Source of the DNA: Mucilaginibacter pankratovii
Lineage (GTDB): Bacteria > Bacteroidota > Bacteroidia > Sphingobacteriales > Sphingobacteriaceae
Direction: 5' to 3'
Assembly: GCF_014773265.1 (NCBI RefSeq)
Contig: NZ_JACWMY010000008.1
Location: 124,001 to 188,000, forward strand
Length of the DNA: 64,000 nt
Shown: piece after piece, positions 22,778 to 32,800 of the stretch
Position numbering within the stretch: position 1 is the stretch's first letter
Layout: each line of letters starts with the position of its first letter
Made by a program: the position numbers and the translations under genes
The notes under the pieces: model-generated
The model's database searches: none
Seen by the model: only the letters and a program-made list of their open reading frames with translations
What the model was told of the DNA's origin: nothing

Positions 22778-24511
22778 TCAACATTCAACTGATAGGCTAT
22801 TATCTTTTAAGCTGAAAGATTGATAATATAGGGGCAAACCAGTAACCTCGCGTAGATGCGTAAAGTACTCCCTCACATTTCGATTTGCTGAAATTTGACT
22901 TACAATCACCATTTTCTTTGCCTTTCTTTCCTTTGGCCAAAGGCAATATTCCAGTAGTTGTCCAACTGCTTCGCGAATACAAGTTTGTATTGAATTGTAG
23001 CTTTTGATTTCGTAAAAAATTAAACCATCTGTGTCCTTTACAATTATGTCGACACGGTTCTGACCATATCCGGCTGAATGTTCAGGCTTAACGTTATAAT
23101 TGCCGTAAATTTCCCTTAGTTTTACAACCATATTATCACTAATAGCTCTATGAATATACGTGATTTCAACAGCACGGGGTGGTCTAACCGTCCGCTTCTT
23201 TTTAGGTTGTTTTGGAACTTCACCCTCACCGATTACCGGTTGTTCGAAACCAAATGCGTTACTGGTATCTGATACAGAACTTTTGTATTTATCCTGCATA
23301 GAAAGAAATGTATATCGATCAACATTATTTAACGCATGGCCTTCAGGAATCTCAAAATAGGGGTCATGGATAAATAACTTCTCAGGCTTAAATTTAACAT
23401 TAAAAATATTGATAGCATCCTGCTTAATAAACCCCTTACTGTTGGCTTCCGCAATTTTCACCTGCTCATCCATCTCATTCAACCACCCCCTTGTCGTGTA
23501 TTCCGCCTTAATACCTTCGGCTTCAACACTATCAATCACTTCAAGCTCATCAATACCACCCACCCAAAACCTTACCTTAGCCGCCCCATCTAAAGTGTAA
23601 AACCACACATCGTAAATCTTACCTTGATGGGTCAATTGCTGCTTTGCAATTGGTTCGATGAAACCATAGTGATAACCATCTATCAACTTACTGGTGTCAA
23701 AAAGCCATTCTTCATGTCCGAAACCAAACTTACCTTCATGTGTCCCTTGGTCGTTACTTTTACCAACTATTCCCGACGGATATATATATCCATTATCATT
23801 CCAAATCAATCTTGCAACCCGCTTGAAGGTTTTCAAATAATCGAAAACGAGTTCTAAATCCTCTGCCCGCTTAATCTCGGTGATAGTTAACCACCAATTA
23901 CCACTACCTGAGCCTGATGGAACTGCGCCCTTGTATTTGCGCGGATTATAATCCCACCTTACCGACAGCTTTCCGTTCGTGATTTCCGAAATATCAGTCA
24001 CCGTTCCTATGGCTGCAATTTCTACCGTACCGGTTTTGCGACTATAAGATCGGATTGCAATCCTGTCATTTATTTTGATCCTTTTTAGCGTTTTAAACAC
24101 CCGAAAACCCTCACCTATCGTTAAATCATGGTCAGTTTTCCAGTACCCTCCCTCCATAAACTGGTCAAACATTGGTATCAGATGAGGTTCTCTGCCATAG
24201 AAACTACCAACAACAAAAAAGTTTGGCTCGCTCTCTCGATAATTCCAGTCACGATATTGTATAGGAAATCCAAGTTTGGCAATCGTTTTTCGGTATCCCT
24301 CATTACTTTGGAAGTCAGTAGTAAGTAACCGTTCGGAAGCTGATAAATATGAGCTTGCCAATTCAACGGAATATTTAAAAGGATAAAGTCTACCTCGGTA
24401 ACTTAGCCAGTAGTTATTATATTCATTATCTTTTGGTATGCCCGATTTGTCAATCTCTGAAAAAGCTCGGATTAATAAATTTGACGTTATAGCGCTTAAT
24501 TTGTTCGGCAT
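22778..24511 (-). CDS. Probable modification-dependent restriction endonuclease (ScoMcrA-like head, PD-(D/E)xK tail)
   Basis: 577 residues. The N-terminus (1-60) resembles the ScoMcrA-like head domain, with IRAFSEIDKSGIP and the mark LYPFKYSVELAS (usual YPPKYV-LA). A central part, about 90-190, has an EVE/PUA-like look (NFFVVGSFYG, WKTDHDLTIGEGFRVFKTL), the fold that reads modified bases. A GHEEWLFDTSKLIDGYHYGFIEP block follows near 265. The C-terminus carries a PD-(D/E)xK nuclease: D488 in RVDIIV and E501-I-K503 in FYEIKS, then IREAVGQLLEYCLWP, typical of this nuclease set. It should cut DNA bearing modified cytosine or similar bases, for defence. It stands alone on its strand, with no methylase beside it, as expected for type IV. 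Confidence 0.65.
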   Translation of the reverse strand: MPNKLSAITSNLLIRAFSEIDKSGIPKDNEYNNYWLSYRGRLYPFKYSVELASSYLSASERLLTTDFQSNEGYRKTIAKLGFPIQYRDWNYRESEPNFFVVGSFYGREPHLIPMFDQFMEGGYWKTDHDLTIGEGFRVFKTLKRIKINDRIAIRSYSRKTGTVEIAAIGTVTDISEITNGKLSVRWDYNPRKYKGAVPSGSGSGNWWLTITEIKRAEDLELVFDYLKTFKRVARLIWNDNGYIYPSGIVGKSNDQGTHEGKFGFGHEEWLFDTSKLIDGYHYGFIEPIAKQQLTHQGKIYDVWFYTLDGAAKVRFWVGGIDELEVIDSVEAEGIKAEYTTRGWLNEMDEQVKIAEANSKGFIKQDAINIFNVKFKPEKLFIHDPYFEIPEGHALNNVDRYTFLSMQDKYKSSVSDTSNAFGFEQPVIGEGEVPKQPKKKRTVRPPRAVEITYIHRAISDNMVVKLREIYGNYNVKPEHSAGYGQNRVDIIVKDTDGLIFYEIKSYNSIQTCIREAVGQLLEYCLWPKERKAKKMVIVSQISANRNVREYFTHLREVTGLPLYYQSFSLKDNSLSVEC

Positions 24512-24890
24512 TGTGATTTAGTAGGAGTTTCCCAAATATATAACGATAGGCTTAAAAACTCATCCCAACTCGTATATTTGTTTATCAAAGATGTTGGGAG
24601 TTAAGATTGGTTTAGCTCTTGTACTGGATTGTGCCTTTGGGGTGGTGTTTGGCGTTATTCTCCATTCGTTAATGGAAATAATTTTTAAACATTTAAAACA
24701 AGGAATTATGAAAATAGAAACAAAAACTATGGTCAAAAAAATCTGGTGTGGGGCCCTTGCGGAGATATGGTTGAATTACCACCCCATGATAGCATAATAA
24801 AGTAAAGATCAAAGCTTTACCGATTTCCCAATTCTCGGGCTGGGGGGTTCGATTCCCCCCTCTCCACCAATCCAAGTAATAATATTCTTA
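24512..24890. other. Gap with a degenerate tRNA-like 3' end
   Basis: The stretch holds GGGGGGTTCGATTCCCCCC (24842-24860), a T-arm with an exact T-loop, followed by TCTCCACCA, which reads as the acceptor 3' strand plus CCA. About 100 bp upstream, GCGGAGA (24759-24765) could pair with the acceptor with one mismatch, but the distance is too long for a tRNA and no sound anticodon arm can be drawn. It is a remnant or an att site. A 68-codon plus-strand frame (24591-24797) with a hydrophobic start is not accepted as a gene. Confidence 0.35.
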
Positions 24891-24905
24891 TTTATCGGCA
24901 TCAGA

Positions 24906-25094
24906 TCAAAAAGGAAAGGTATGCTTTACCTTCATAACCGTTCTTGTGGAAACACCAGCTACTTTTGCGGTTTCTCTTATTGTAAATCCCTTTTCGAGAC
25001 ATTTGGATATTTGCCTGGAAACATCTTTATTTAAAAATTCCTTTTCGCTTTCATTTGTGCCTTTAGGTCGACCTAATTTTCCGCCATTTTGCAA
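24906..25094 (-). pseudogene. C-terminal scrap of a serine recombinase (resolvase/invertase)
   Basis: The 62-residue translation contains GGKLGRPKGTNESEK followed by a helix-turn-helix (FTIRETAKVAGVSTRTVMKVK). The GRPKG linker and this HTH are the DNA-binding end of small serine recombinases. The catalytic domain is absent upstream, so it is a remnant of a mobile element, next to tRNA-like scraps. It could also be a stand-alone small HTH protein, but the GRPKG linker argues against that. Confidence 0.6.
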
Positions 25095-25399
25095 ATATAT
25101 AAGGCGGCCTATTGCAGTTTATTTGACAACGCTAGAAATGATCAGATGTTTAAATGGTTGACACTCCTAAATAATAGAGGGGTTCGATTCCTCTATGGGT
25201 TGTAACGGCAATAACAAGGTCTACCGCTTCAGGACGGACACCATATTCGTCCAGCTTTTTCATAAACAGGTCATTGCATTTAGGAGCACTTAGACGAACG
25301 CCACAAACACAATGGTAATAGTAATAATGTAGCCGTTTCCCCTTGCAGCGTGTAAACCGGGGCCGGGTGCAGGGTTCGCGCCGGGCCCCGGCAAAAGAG
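25095..25399. other. Gap with a second tRNA-like T-arm and a short coding scrap
   Basis: AGAGGGGTTCGATTCCTCT (25176-25194) is another T-arm-like hairpin with no tRNA body. On the minus strand 25200-25310 reads CVCGVRLSAPKCNDLFMKK and on to RPEAVDLVIAV, which looks coding but is not recognised. A GC-rich hairpin (CCGGGGCC 25357-25364 with GGCCCCGG 25384-25391) lies just past the stop of the FN3 lipoprotein gene and may end its transcript. Confidence 0.35.
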
Positions 25400-26098
25400 T
25401 TAATTTACCTTAAAATTAAATATAGCAGAATTAGATGCGTTGCCTTTTGCATCTTTTGTAACAACTCTCCAGTAATAACTTGCGCCCGATGTTGCGGCAT
25501 TGCCGTTCAGAAACTTGTCAGTAACATTTGCTTTTGCCAACACCATAGTTGCGGCGCTTGCGCCCAGGTAAATGTCGTAGCCGCTTATATCGTTATCCGG
25601 ATCGGAGCCTTGCCAGCTTAGGTTGATCTTACCGTCTGCCGCTGTAACGGTTGCGCCTATTGCCGGGGCTATAGCATCTGCAGGAAACGGGGCATAGTAA
25701 ACCGCACCCGGGCCCGGGTTGTAAAATTTCCAGGTATCGCTTATTGTTACCGCTGTTGTTTTGGTAGACTTTGCTACTACAAACCACGAATAAGGCATGC
25801 TGCGTTCCAGCGTTTTTAGCAGCTTTGGCGCCACTGTGTTTTCTGTAGACAGTTGGCCCGAAATTAAATTTTTAACGGTAACATCGTAGCTATCGGCATA
25901 TTTTACGGTATCCCAGGTTAACAATACCGTACTTTGGGTTGAGGATAATACCAGAGCCGGTGTGCAGGCCGAGTTTTGGGCCGGAAAAAGCAATACCGGT
26001 TTTTGCGGCACCTGGTCTTCGGGTGTTGCGTCGTTGCCCTTATCGCCGCAACTGTACAAAACAACCGCCATGAGTAATAGCAGAGCATTTATCTTCAT
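25400..26098 (-). CDS. Lipoprotein with two fibronectin type III-like domains
   Basis: 232 residues with a lipoprotein signal (lipobox VLYSC, Cys17) and two FN3-like repeats: about 30-125 (VLLTWDTVKYADSYDVTVKN, PYSWFVVAKS) and about 135-232 (KINLSWQGSDPDNDISGYDIYL, YYWRVVTKDAKGNAS). Such proteins sit at the cell surface or in the outer membrane and bind partners or polysaccharide. The start overlaps the stop of the giant surface protein gene by the ATGA pattern at 26095-26098, so the pair is translationally coupled and the lipoprotein may anchor or assist the giant protein. Confidence 0.75.
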   Translation of the reverse strand: MKINALLLLMAVVLYSCGDKGNDATPEDQVPQKPVLLFPAQNSACTPALVLSSTQSTVLLTWDTVKYADSYDVTVKNLISGQLSTENTVAPKLLKTLERSMPYSWFVVAKSTKTTAVTISDTWKFYNPGPGAVYYAPFPADAIAPAIGATVTAADGKINLSWQGSDPDNDISGYDIYLGASAATMVLAKANVTDKFLNGNAATSGASYYWRVVTKDAKGNASNSAIFNFKVN

Positions 26099-29000
26099 TT
26101 CTTTATTATCTTAAAAATATTTTGCTCATCATCGGTAATTAGTTTGAGCGTATAGGTACCTACCATAGTTATACCCGATAGGTTAAGCTGCAACGGGTTT
26201 GCCGGGTTGACGAATTTTTGCACATAAACCAGGTTGCCCATTGCCGAGTATACCTCGGCCTGTACACTGGCGGGGTTTCGCCTTCCCAGGTTTATATTCA
26301 TCAAATCGGTAAAAGGGTTGGGGTAAGGTATTATCTGATCATTAATATTGATCAGCTTTCTGATAATTCCCTGGCAAAGTTTATCACTGGTAACCAGCAG
26401 TTCGTTTTTACCAGCTATCAACGGCAGGTTAATGGAGCTATCGGTAGTGGTATACAAAACGCCATTCAGTTGGATATTATATAAACCGCCACCGCCTAGG
26501 TTTAAAAGCACGTTCTTTTTGTCGTTACTAACGGTTGCATAAAGCGAGAGGTCTTTAGGTTCTGATATCACTACCGTAAAGCATTGGCTATAGCTGGTTT
26601 GCCCGGCTATGGTAATACATACATTATAGGTACCGGCCGCCAAATTATTGAATGATGTTGTAGCAGTAAAAGGCTGCGAAAGGCTTGCTGCACCGGTTAT
26701 GCTTGCAGTGTAGCTTAAAGATTGTTTTGCAGCTATTGCAATACTACCATTGCTGTTGCCTTTACAGGTTGCCCCGGTTGCTGCAATAATAAAGTTATCG
26801 TTAGGGAGGCTACTAATAGTTAAGATACCAGGTACATACGTAAAAGTATAATTTGCAGACACCGCGCCGCCGGGTGTAATAGGGTAGCTACCCGGTACCG
26901 AGGTTGTTGTTGCAGTAGTGGTGGCGGTGGGCAGCACGGCTATATTTGCCTGCTTATCTGAATTAACAAACCCGCTGTAGGTAAATGTAAACACGGGGTT
27001 TGCAGCACCCGGCAAGCGTGTTTTATCATCGGCCTTAACGGTAAGCTGTGCCGGTTTTATAACCAGTACCTGTGTGGCCTGGCTAACATAAAGCCCTGCA
27101 GATGTAGCAGTAATAGTAGTGGTGCCTGCCCCGGTAATGTGAATGCTGTTGTTAACAATGGTTGCTACCGCAGGGTTACTGCTGGTGTAACTTACGGTGC
27201 TAATGGTTGGGGGTACCGCATTCAACGCCACATCGGCACTGCCGTAAACCGTTTCAGGTATGGGATTTAATACCACCACTTTATTGGCATCGGCCGTGGC
27301 AATAAAAGATTTAGATATGCTGGTGCCTGCTGCATCAGTAGCCGTAATATTCACTGTGATATTAGTAGCGGCGTTTAAGCGGGTGCCTGCTGCCGGCTGT
27401 TGTGAAATGCGAACGCCGGCTGTACCGCAACTGCTGGTTACTGCTACGCCTGTTGTATGATCGGGCAGGGTGGCCATACCATCGGCCTGCAACGGTAAAA
27501 GCTTATTTTCAAAAGTTGAGGTAATGGCCAGGTCGCCTGTTATATTCACTTTTACCTGCGCCGTTGTAATTGATGACGGTGAGCCAATACTGCCATCCTG
27601 GTAACCAGCCTCGCCCCCAGCAAACGTGCTTACCAAGCCCGTCGTGTCAATCTTACGGATGGTGTTATTGAGGGCATCGGCAACATAAATGTTGCCTTTA
27701 CTATCAAGTGCTATGCCTTTGGGAAGCCTAAATCTTGCTTCGATACCCTGCCCGTCGGCGTTCCCGGCAACATCTTTGTTCCCTGCTATCGTTTTAACAT
27801 AACCATCGGCAGATATACTTGCTACAGAATGGCCGTTAATGATAAACAATGTGCCATTATTGTTTACGGCTATACCGGTTGGGTAAATAAAGCTTTCGGG
27901 GCCTTGTAAACTTAACGTAGATGCCACGCCTGCCGGAGTGACCTTGCGAATGGCATTAGCGTTAGATTCGGCAATAAACAGTGTGCCGCTTTTATCTACC
28001 GTAACACCCATAGGGCCGTTGTAATAGGCATCGCGGGGGTTGCCACCCGGGCCACCGGGAATGTATTTGCCAGAAAAGACGGTAACAACTCCTGTTTGAG
28101 CCACCTTTGCTATCAACCCTATACTATTATCGGTTACGTATAAGCCACCATCGGGTGCAACGGCCAAGCCTGTGATTCCCATTGCTGCGGATATATCCAA
28201 CCCTGGTATAGAGTAGCCATCGGCAGTGCGAAAGCCACCTGCCAGGGTTGTTACATTGGCTTGCGCATCTATTTTACGCAATCCGTTAGCGCCTATGTAA
28301 ACATTGTTAAATGCATCTACGGCTATATTGCCTGGGTAGGGCAGGCCTGCTTCGGCCCCTTTGCCATCTTTATATGTATCGGTACCATTACCTGCCAAAG
28401 TTGTAACCACACCACCGGCGCTTATTTTACGTACCCTGAAATTATTGTATTCGGTAACATATAAGTTTCCGGCGGCATCAAACGCCACGGCGTTAGGATA
28501 GTTAAATTTTACGGCCGCGGGGTTGAAAGACGAGCCGGCATCTTCAACTTTCACCGTTACCGTTTGGTTGCCGAGCGTAGCACAATTGAAGCTTGCGGGT
28601 GTTAAGGTAATTTTGGGCGAAGATGTTGCAGCGGCTACCGTAGCCACATCAGCCAGCGTAATGGCCCTGGTACCGGTATTACCCAATTTTAACGATACCA
28701 CATCGGCCAACGGTGTTATGATGGTTGCATTTGCGGCGGGTGTGCCGTAAGAGAAGCCAGGCAAAGAGGCCGTGCCCAATGGGGTAGACACTGATATCGC
28801 ACCGCTATTGCCGCTGGCCACTATTGCGGTTATAACACCTGGCGACCGTACAGTGAAAGAAGCTGCAGGTGTGCCACCAAAACTAACTGCGGTTGCGCGG
28901 TTAAAGTCGGTTCCCTTTATGGTAACCACCGTGCCCTGCGATGAGATAGCAGGGCCGAAAGCAATTAGTGTTGGGGCAGCCGGCACATGCGGGCTGTTAG

Positions 29001-29841
29001 CAAATATCGCATTTAGGCCATATAGGCTTGTAACCAGGTCGGGCCGGCCATCGCCATCAAGGTCGCCGGCCGCCATTTGCACAATACTGCCAATTTCCAA
29101 ATCTATTCTTGGCGCAAGCGAGTTTTTATCGAAACTACCCGGGTTACTTTTATTTAAGTATATGCCTAAGCCGGTTGGTTTAGTGGGGTTATTTTGCTGG
29201 TTAGTTATGATATCCAGCCTGCCGTCGCCGTCTATATCGGCCAGCATAATCCTGTACAATTGTATCGAACTAAATTCAACTTTTGGGGCAAAACTGATAT
29301 TGCCTGTAGTAGATGTGTTGCGCAATATACAAAATGTAGAATCGACCTGGTTGGTAACAATAACATCCGGTTTGCCATCGCCGTCAATATCGCCGATAGC
29401 GGCCACCCCGGGTAACGATTTGCCAATGGTGAAATTTTTCTCGGGAGCAAAAGATGCTGAGTTGATAGCGTTTGGCATGGCCGTATTCCGGAGGACAGAG
29501 ATACCACCATCAGAATTGCTGGTAATAATGTCTGGCTTGCCATCCCCATCTATATCATTTACTACTACACTTGCCGGAAAGCTGCTAAGCGCGAAAGCCT
29601 TTTCGGTACCAAATTCAAACGACGTATTCCTGGATATATTTTGTGATACGGTTACCGATTTTGCGTCGCTACCTCCGGAGGCCACAACATCCATTAAACC
29701 ATCCCCATCAATATCAACTGCAGCAACCGCAAGTGTAGAGTATGCCGTGCCATTGTAAACGGGGGGGGGCAAACGAAAAATTACCGGGTGTGGATGTGTT
29801 GGCCAACACGCTAAAACTCCCGCCATAATTGAACGGCCCAC
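26095..29841 (-). CDS. Giant surface protein, 3' part: FG-GAP, IPT/TIG, NHL and Ig-like repeats, type IX sorting domain
   Basis: The true reading enters this frame at the G-run near 29761; the first ~28 called residues before VYNGTAYSTLAVAAVDIDGDG are out of frame. Domains in order: FG-GAP/VCBS repeats (DIDGDG calcium-binding loops), an IPT/TIG domain (LIAFGPAISSQGTVVTIKGTDF), NHL beta-propeller repeats (NVYIGANGLRKIDA and similar), MBG-like Ig domains, and a C-terminal type A sorting domain (PYPNPFTDLMNINL, then GTYTLKLITDDEQNIFKIIKK). The sorting domain shows export by the type IX system and attachment at the surface. With the 5' part it makes one protein of about 2,400 residues, probably an adhesin or sugar-binding factor. 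Confidence 0.8.
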   Translation of the reverse strand: MGRSIMAGVLACWPTHPHPVIFRLPPPVYNGTAYSTLAVAAVDIDGDGLMDVVASGGSDAKSVTVSQNISRNTSFEFGTEKAFALSSFPASVVVNDIDGDGKPDIITSNSDGGISVLRNTAMPNAINSASFAPEKNFTIGKSLPGVAAIGDIDGDGKPDVIVTNQVDSTFCILRNTSTTGNISFAPKVEFSSIQLYRIMLADIDGDGRLDIITNQQNNPTKPTGLGIYLNKSNPGSFDKNSLAPRIDLEIGSIVQMAAGDLDGDGRPDLVTSLYGLNAIFANSPHVPAAPTLIAFGPAISSQGTVVTIKGTDFNRATAVSFGGTPAASFTVRSPGVITAIVASGNSGAISVSTPLGTASLPGFSYGTPAANATIITPLADVVSLKLGNTGTRAITLADVATVAAATSSPKITLTPASFNCATLGNQTVTVKVEDAGSSFNPAAVKFNYPNAVAFDAAGNLYVTEYNNFRVRKISAGGVVTTLAGNGTDTYKDGKGAEAGLPYPGNIAVDAFNNVYIGANGLRKIDAQANVTTLAGGFRTADGYSIPGLDISAAMGITGLAVAPDGGLYVTDNSIGLIAKVAQTGVVTVFSGKYIPGGPGGNPRDAYYNGPMGVTVDKSGTLFIAESNANAIRKVTPAGVASTLSLQGPESFIYPTGIAVNNNGTLFIINGHSVASISADGYVKTIAGNKDVAGNADGQGIEARFRLPKGIALDSKGNIYVADALNNTIRKIDTTGLVSTFAGGEAGYQDGSIGSPSSITTAQVKVNITGDLAITSTFENKLLPLQADGMATLPDHTTGVAVTSSCGTAGVRISQQPAAGTRLNAATNITVNITATDAAGTSISKSFIATADANKVVVLNPIPETVYGSADVALNAVPPTISTVSYTSSNPAVATIVNNSIHITGAGTTTITATSAGLYVSQATQVLVIKPAQLTVKADDKTRLPGAANPVFTFTYSGFVNSDKQANIAVLPTATTTATTTSVPGSYPITPGGAVSANYTFTYVPGILTISSLPNDNFIIAATGATCKGNSNGSIAIAAKQSLSYTASITGAASLSQPFTATTSFNNLAAGTYNVCITIAGQTSYSQCFTVVISEPKDLSLYATVSNDKKNVLLNLGGGGLYNIQLNGVLYTTTDSSINLPLIAGKNELLVTSDKLCQGIIRKLININDQIIPYPNPFTDLMNINLGRRNPASVQAEVYSAMGNLVYVQKFVNPANPLQLNLSGITMVGTYTLKLITDDEQNIFKIIKK

Positions 29842-32800
29842 CGCCGCGGCTTAGTATATCTGGTTTACCATCGCCGTTAATATCTCTTATTGCAATAATG
29901 TTATCAGCTGCAATATCAACCTTTGGCGCAAATGAGGCAGCGCTAAGCGGAGTGCCTTTAACTGATATGTTGCGGTATACCGTCATCTTACGGTAGGCAT
30001 AACTAGAATCTATCAAATTTACCATGTCTAATTTTCCGTCACCATCAATATCTGCCAGTACCAATCCGTTATTGCTTCTGTATGTACGGATGTATACAGG
30101 GTCGCTAAAGTCAGTTAACGAAAAGTTGTTTTTGGATGAGAATGTGGTAACAAATGGTTGCCAGGAGTTGCTTACCCGCTTATTTTCATTATTGGTAACG
30201 GTAATGCCTTCGTACATACTGCTTACGGGTACAGTTACTGTTAAACTGGTAGCAGAAGCAGCGGTTACGGTAGCTACTACGTTGCCCATAACAACCGTGT
30301 TGCCTGCCGGCGAGGGGCTAAATCCGCTCCCTGTAATGGTAAGCTGCGAACCAACAGCGCCCTTTAAAGTACTTACAGCAGTTATTCGGGGCGGAGTAAC
30401 GACCACTTGCGGGTGGTAATACACAGGTTGTATTATGTTGTAAGCGGTAGATGCCAATATATCAGGGTAACCATCACCATCTATGTCGGCCACGGTTAAA
30501 TTATCAGGTTCGGCGGGCAGGTCAATATTTACCGGCAAGTCAAAAAGAATATCTGTTCCGGTAAAAGTATTGCGGAATACCGACAGCGTATTATGGTTAT
30601 TATTATAAGCATTGGCAACTACTACGTCGGGCCTTCCATCGCCATCCATATCGGTAATATTAAACGCGCTGAATGCATTTATGTACTGAATGTCTCCGAT
30701 GATAACCATGGGAGCAAAGGACGATGTATTTATAACACCTTTAATTGCGGTGTTCTTAAGAATGATCTGGCCTGCCGAAATTATGTCCAGTTTATCATCG
30801 CCATTAAGATCTGCAAGTTTAAAATTATGGTAAGCGCCTTCCGCGGCCAACTCGCTCTGATCAAATGATAGCTGGCCGGGTGTCGATGTGTTTCGCGCTA
30901 CGTATATCCCGGTCCCGTACGAGTAGCTGTTATAACCATACACCAGATCGGGCTTGCCGTCGCCATCTATATCTCCAATTTGTGCGTCTGAACCGCCGCT
31001 TCCGCCAATTGATGGAAAAGCGGCTGTAAAGAAAATACCCGCCGTAGATGATATGTTACGATAGATGGTAAGTGTGCTAAAAACATTCCCCAGCACAATA
31101 TCGGGCTTACCGTCGCTATCCATATCTCCCAGCGTTATATTATCTACAGAGCCATACTGATCTACAGTTATAGTATTTGCAGGTACAAATGACAGGTTAC
31201 CCGGCGTTGAAATATTGCGGAGTATATAAATAACTTTTGCAACGCTGGAAAGAGCGGCTATATCTGCCTTGCCATCGCCGTCAAAATCGGCAATTTTAAG
31301 CATATAAATACCCTTATCAACCGTGAATTCTACAGGTGCATCGTATTGGTCGGTAGTATGCCCGGTTACCAGCCCTTTGCTTTTGCTTATATATATCACG
31401 TTTTTGGCTCCTGCAGTATTTATCATGTCGGGTGCCCCGTCATTGTCCATATCCACCAGGTCGATACCGGTATATCGTGCTGAGGAATAAGCATATCCTA
31501 TCGCCACATCAAAATCGGCCGCCCTAATACCTGTGTTGCCGCTATAGGTAACATTGAACGGTTTTGATGAATAAGCAGCGCGTATGGTTTCGGTGTTTAA
31601 AACAGATATAGGCTGAAACGGAGAGCCTGCCGGCACTTTGGTTACGATCTGCGTTTCGGTGGCCGATATCACAGTGGCTTTCGCACCGCCAAAATAAACT
31701 ACATTTTTGTATATAGCATATTTATTAAAATTGGTGCCGGTAATAGTTACGGTTGTGCCTACCGGCCCGCTCATGGGTATAATAGATGTTATGGCAGGGG
31801 CTATAACCGGGTTGTTGCGTAAAACAGAAACAACATTGGTGCCGCTAATGCCTAAGATCTCCGGCCGCCCATCACCATCTATATCACCCATGGCCACCGA
31901 CGGAGCGGAGCTGCCCAACTGCATATCCAATTTGGCAGCAAAAGTGCCGCTGCTGATCGGGCCTGTTGCATTGATGCCCTTGAATATGGATAATCTGCCA
32001 TTTCCATGTACCGATGCCACCATATCTAAAATATCGTCGCCGTCTATGTCGTCAAACGCAAGGCCGGTAGGTAAAGACGCAGGGTAGATGCCCGTAGAAA
32101 AAGTGACGTTAGGTAAAAATGAGCCGTTGTTAATGCCGGTGCCATTTGTTGCATTTGGCAAAATGTTGATGTTACGGTCGTAATAATTCAGGCTTATTAA
32201 TTCTGGTTTATTGTCTTTATTCAGGTCTACGGCTATCAGTTGTTTAGGCCCTGCGCCCGAAAAAAAAACAACATTAGGCGCAAACGAAGTAGAATCTATT
32301 ATGCCTGGCGTGGCTATTGTATTGCGCATTACAACAACGGTACTTGCATTGTATACGCCCGCCAGGTCGGGTTTGCCGTCGCCGTCCAGATCGGCAACTA
32401 TCACGGCATTCAATGGCCTGGTAATATCATAATTATGAGCAAATGACGAAGCGTTTATAACACCTTTTGTAGTTTTGTTGAGTAATACCGAAACTACTGC
32501 GTTGTTAGATGTAACAATATCGGGCCGGCCGTCGCTATCAATATCTCCAATGGCCAGCGACTGCGTATTGTCACCGGTAGTAAAGCTCACTTTTGGTTCG
32601 AATGAATTTGCTGTAATACTACCCGGCGTTGAAATATTGCGGTAGATCGATACGCTATTTTCATTCTTGTCGGTAACTACAAGGTCGGGTTTGCCATCGC
32701 CATCCATATCCTGCAGGACCAGGCCGGTTGGTACGGGGCCGATGGGCAGATCTACCGTTGACGCAAAAGAAGCTTTGGTTATAGCACCTTTTATACTGCT

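Noticed and set aside
24759..24869. A functional tRNA or tmRNA between GCGGAGA and TCTCCACCA
   Set aside because: The T-arm is good, but the span is about 111 nt, the acceptor has a mismatch and no anticodon stem can be drawn; far too short for tmRNA.
28772..29758. 328-codon plus-strand frame inside the giant surface protein gene
   Set aside because: It is the mirror of the FG-GAP repeats; the repetitive SGLPSPSIS pattern comes from reading the DIDGDG repeats backwards.
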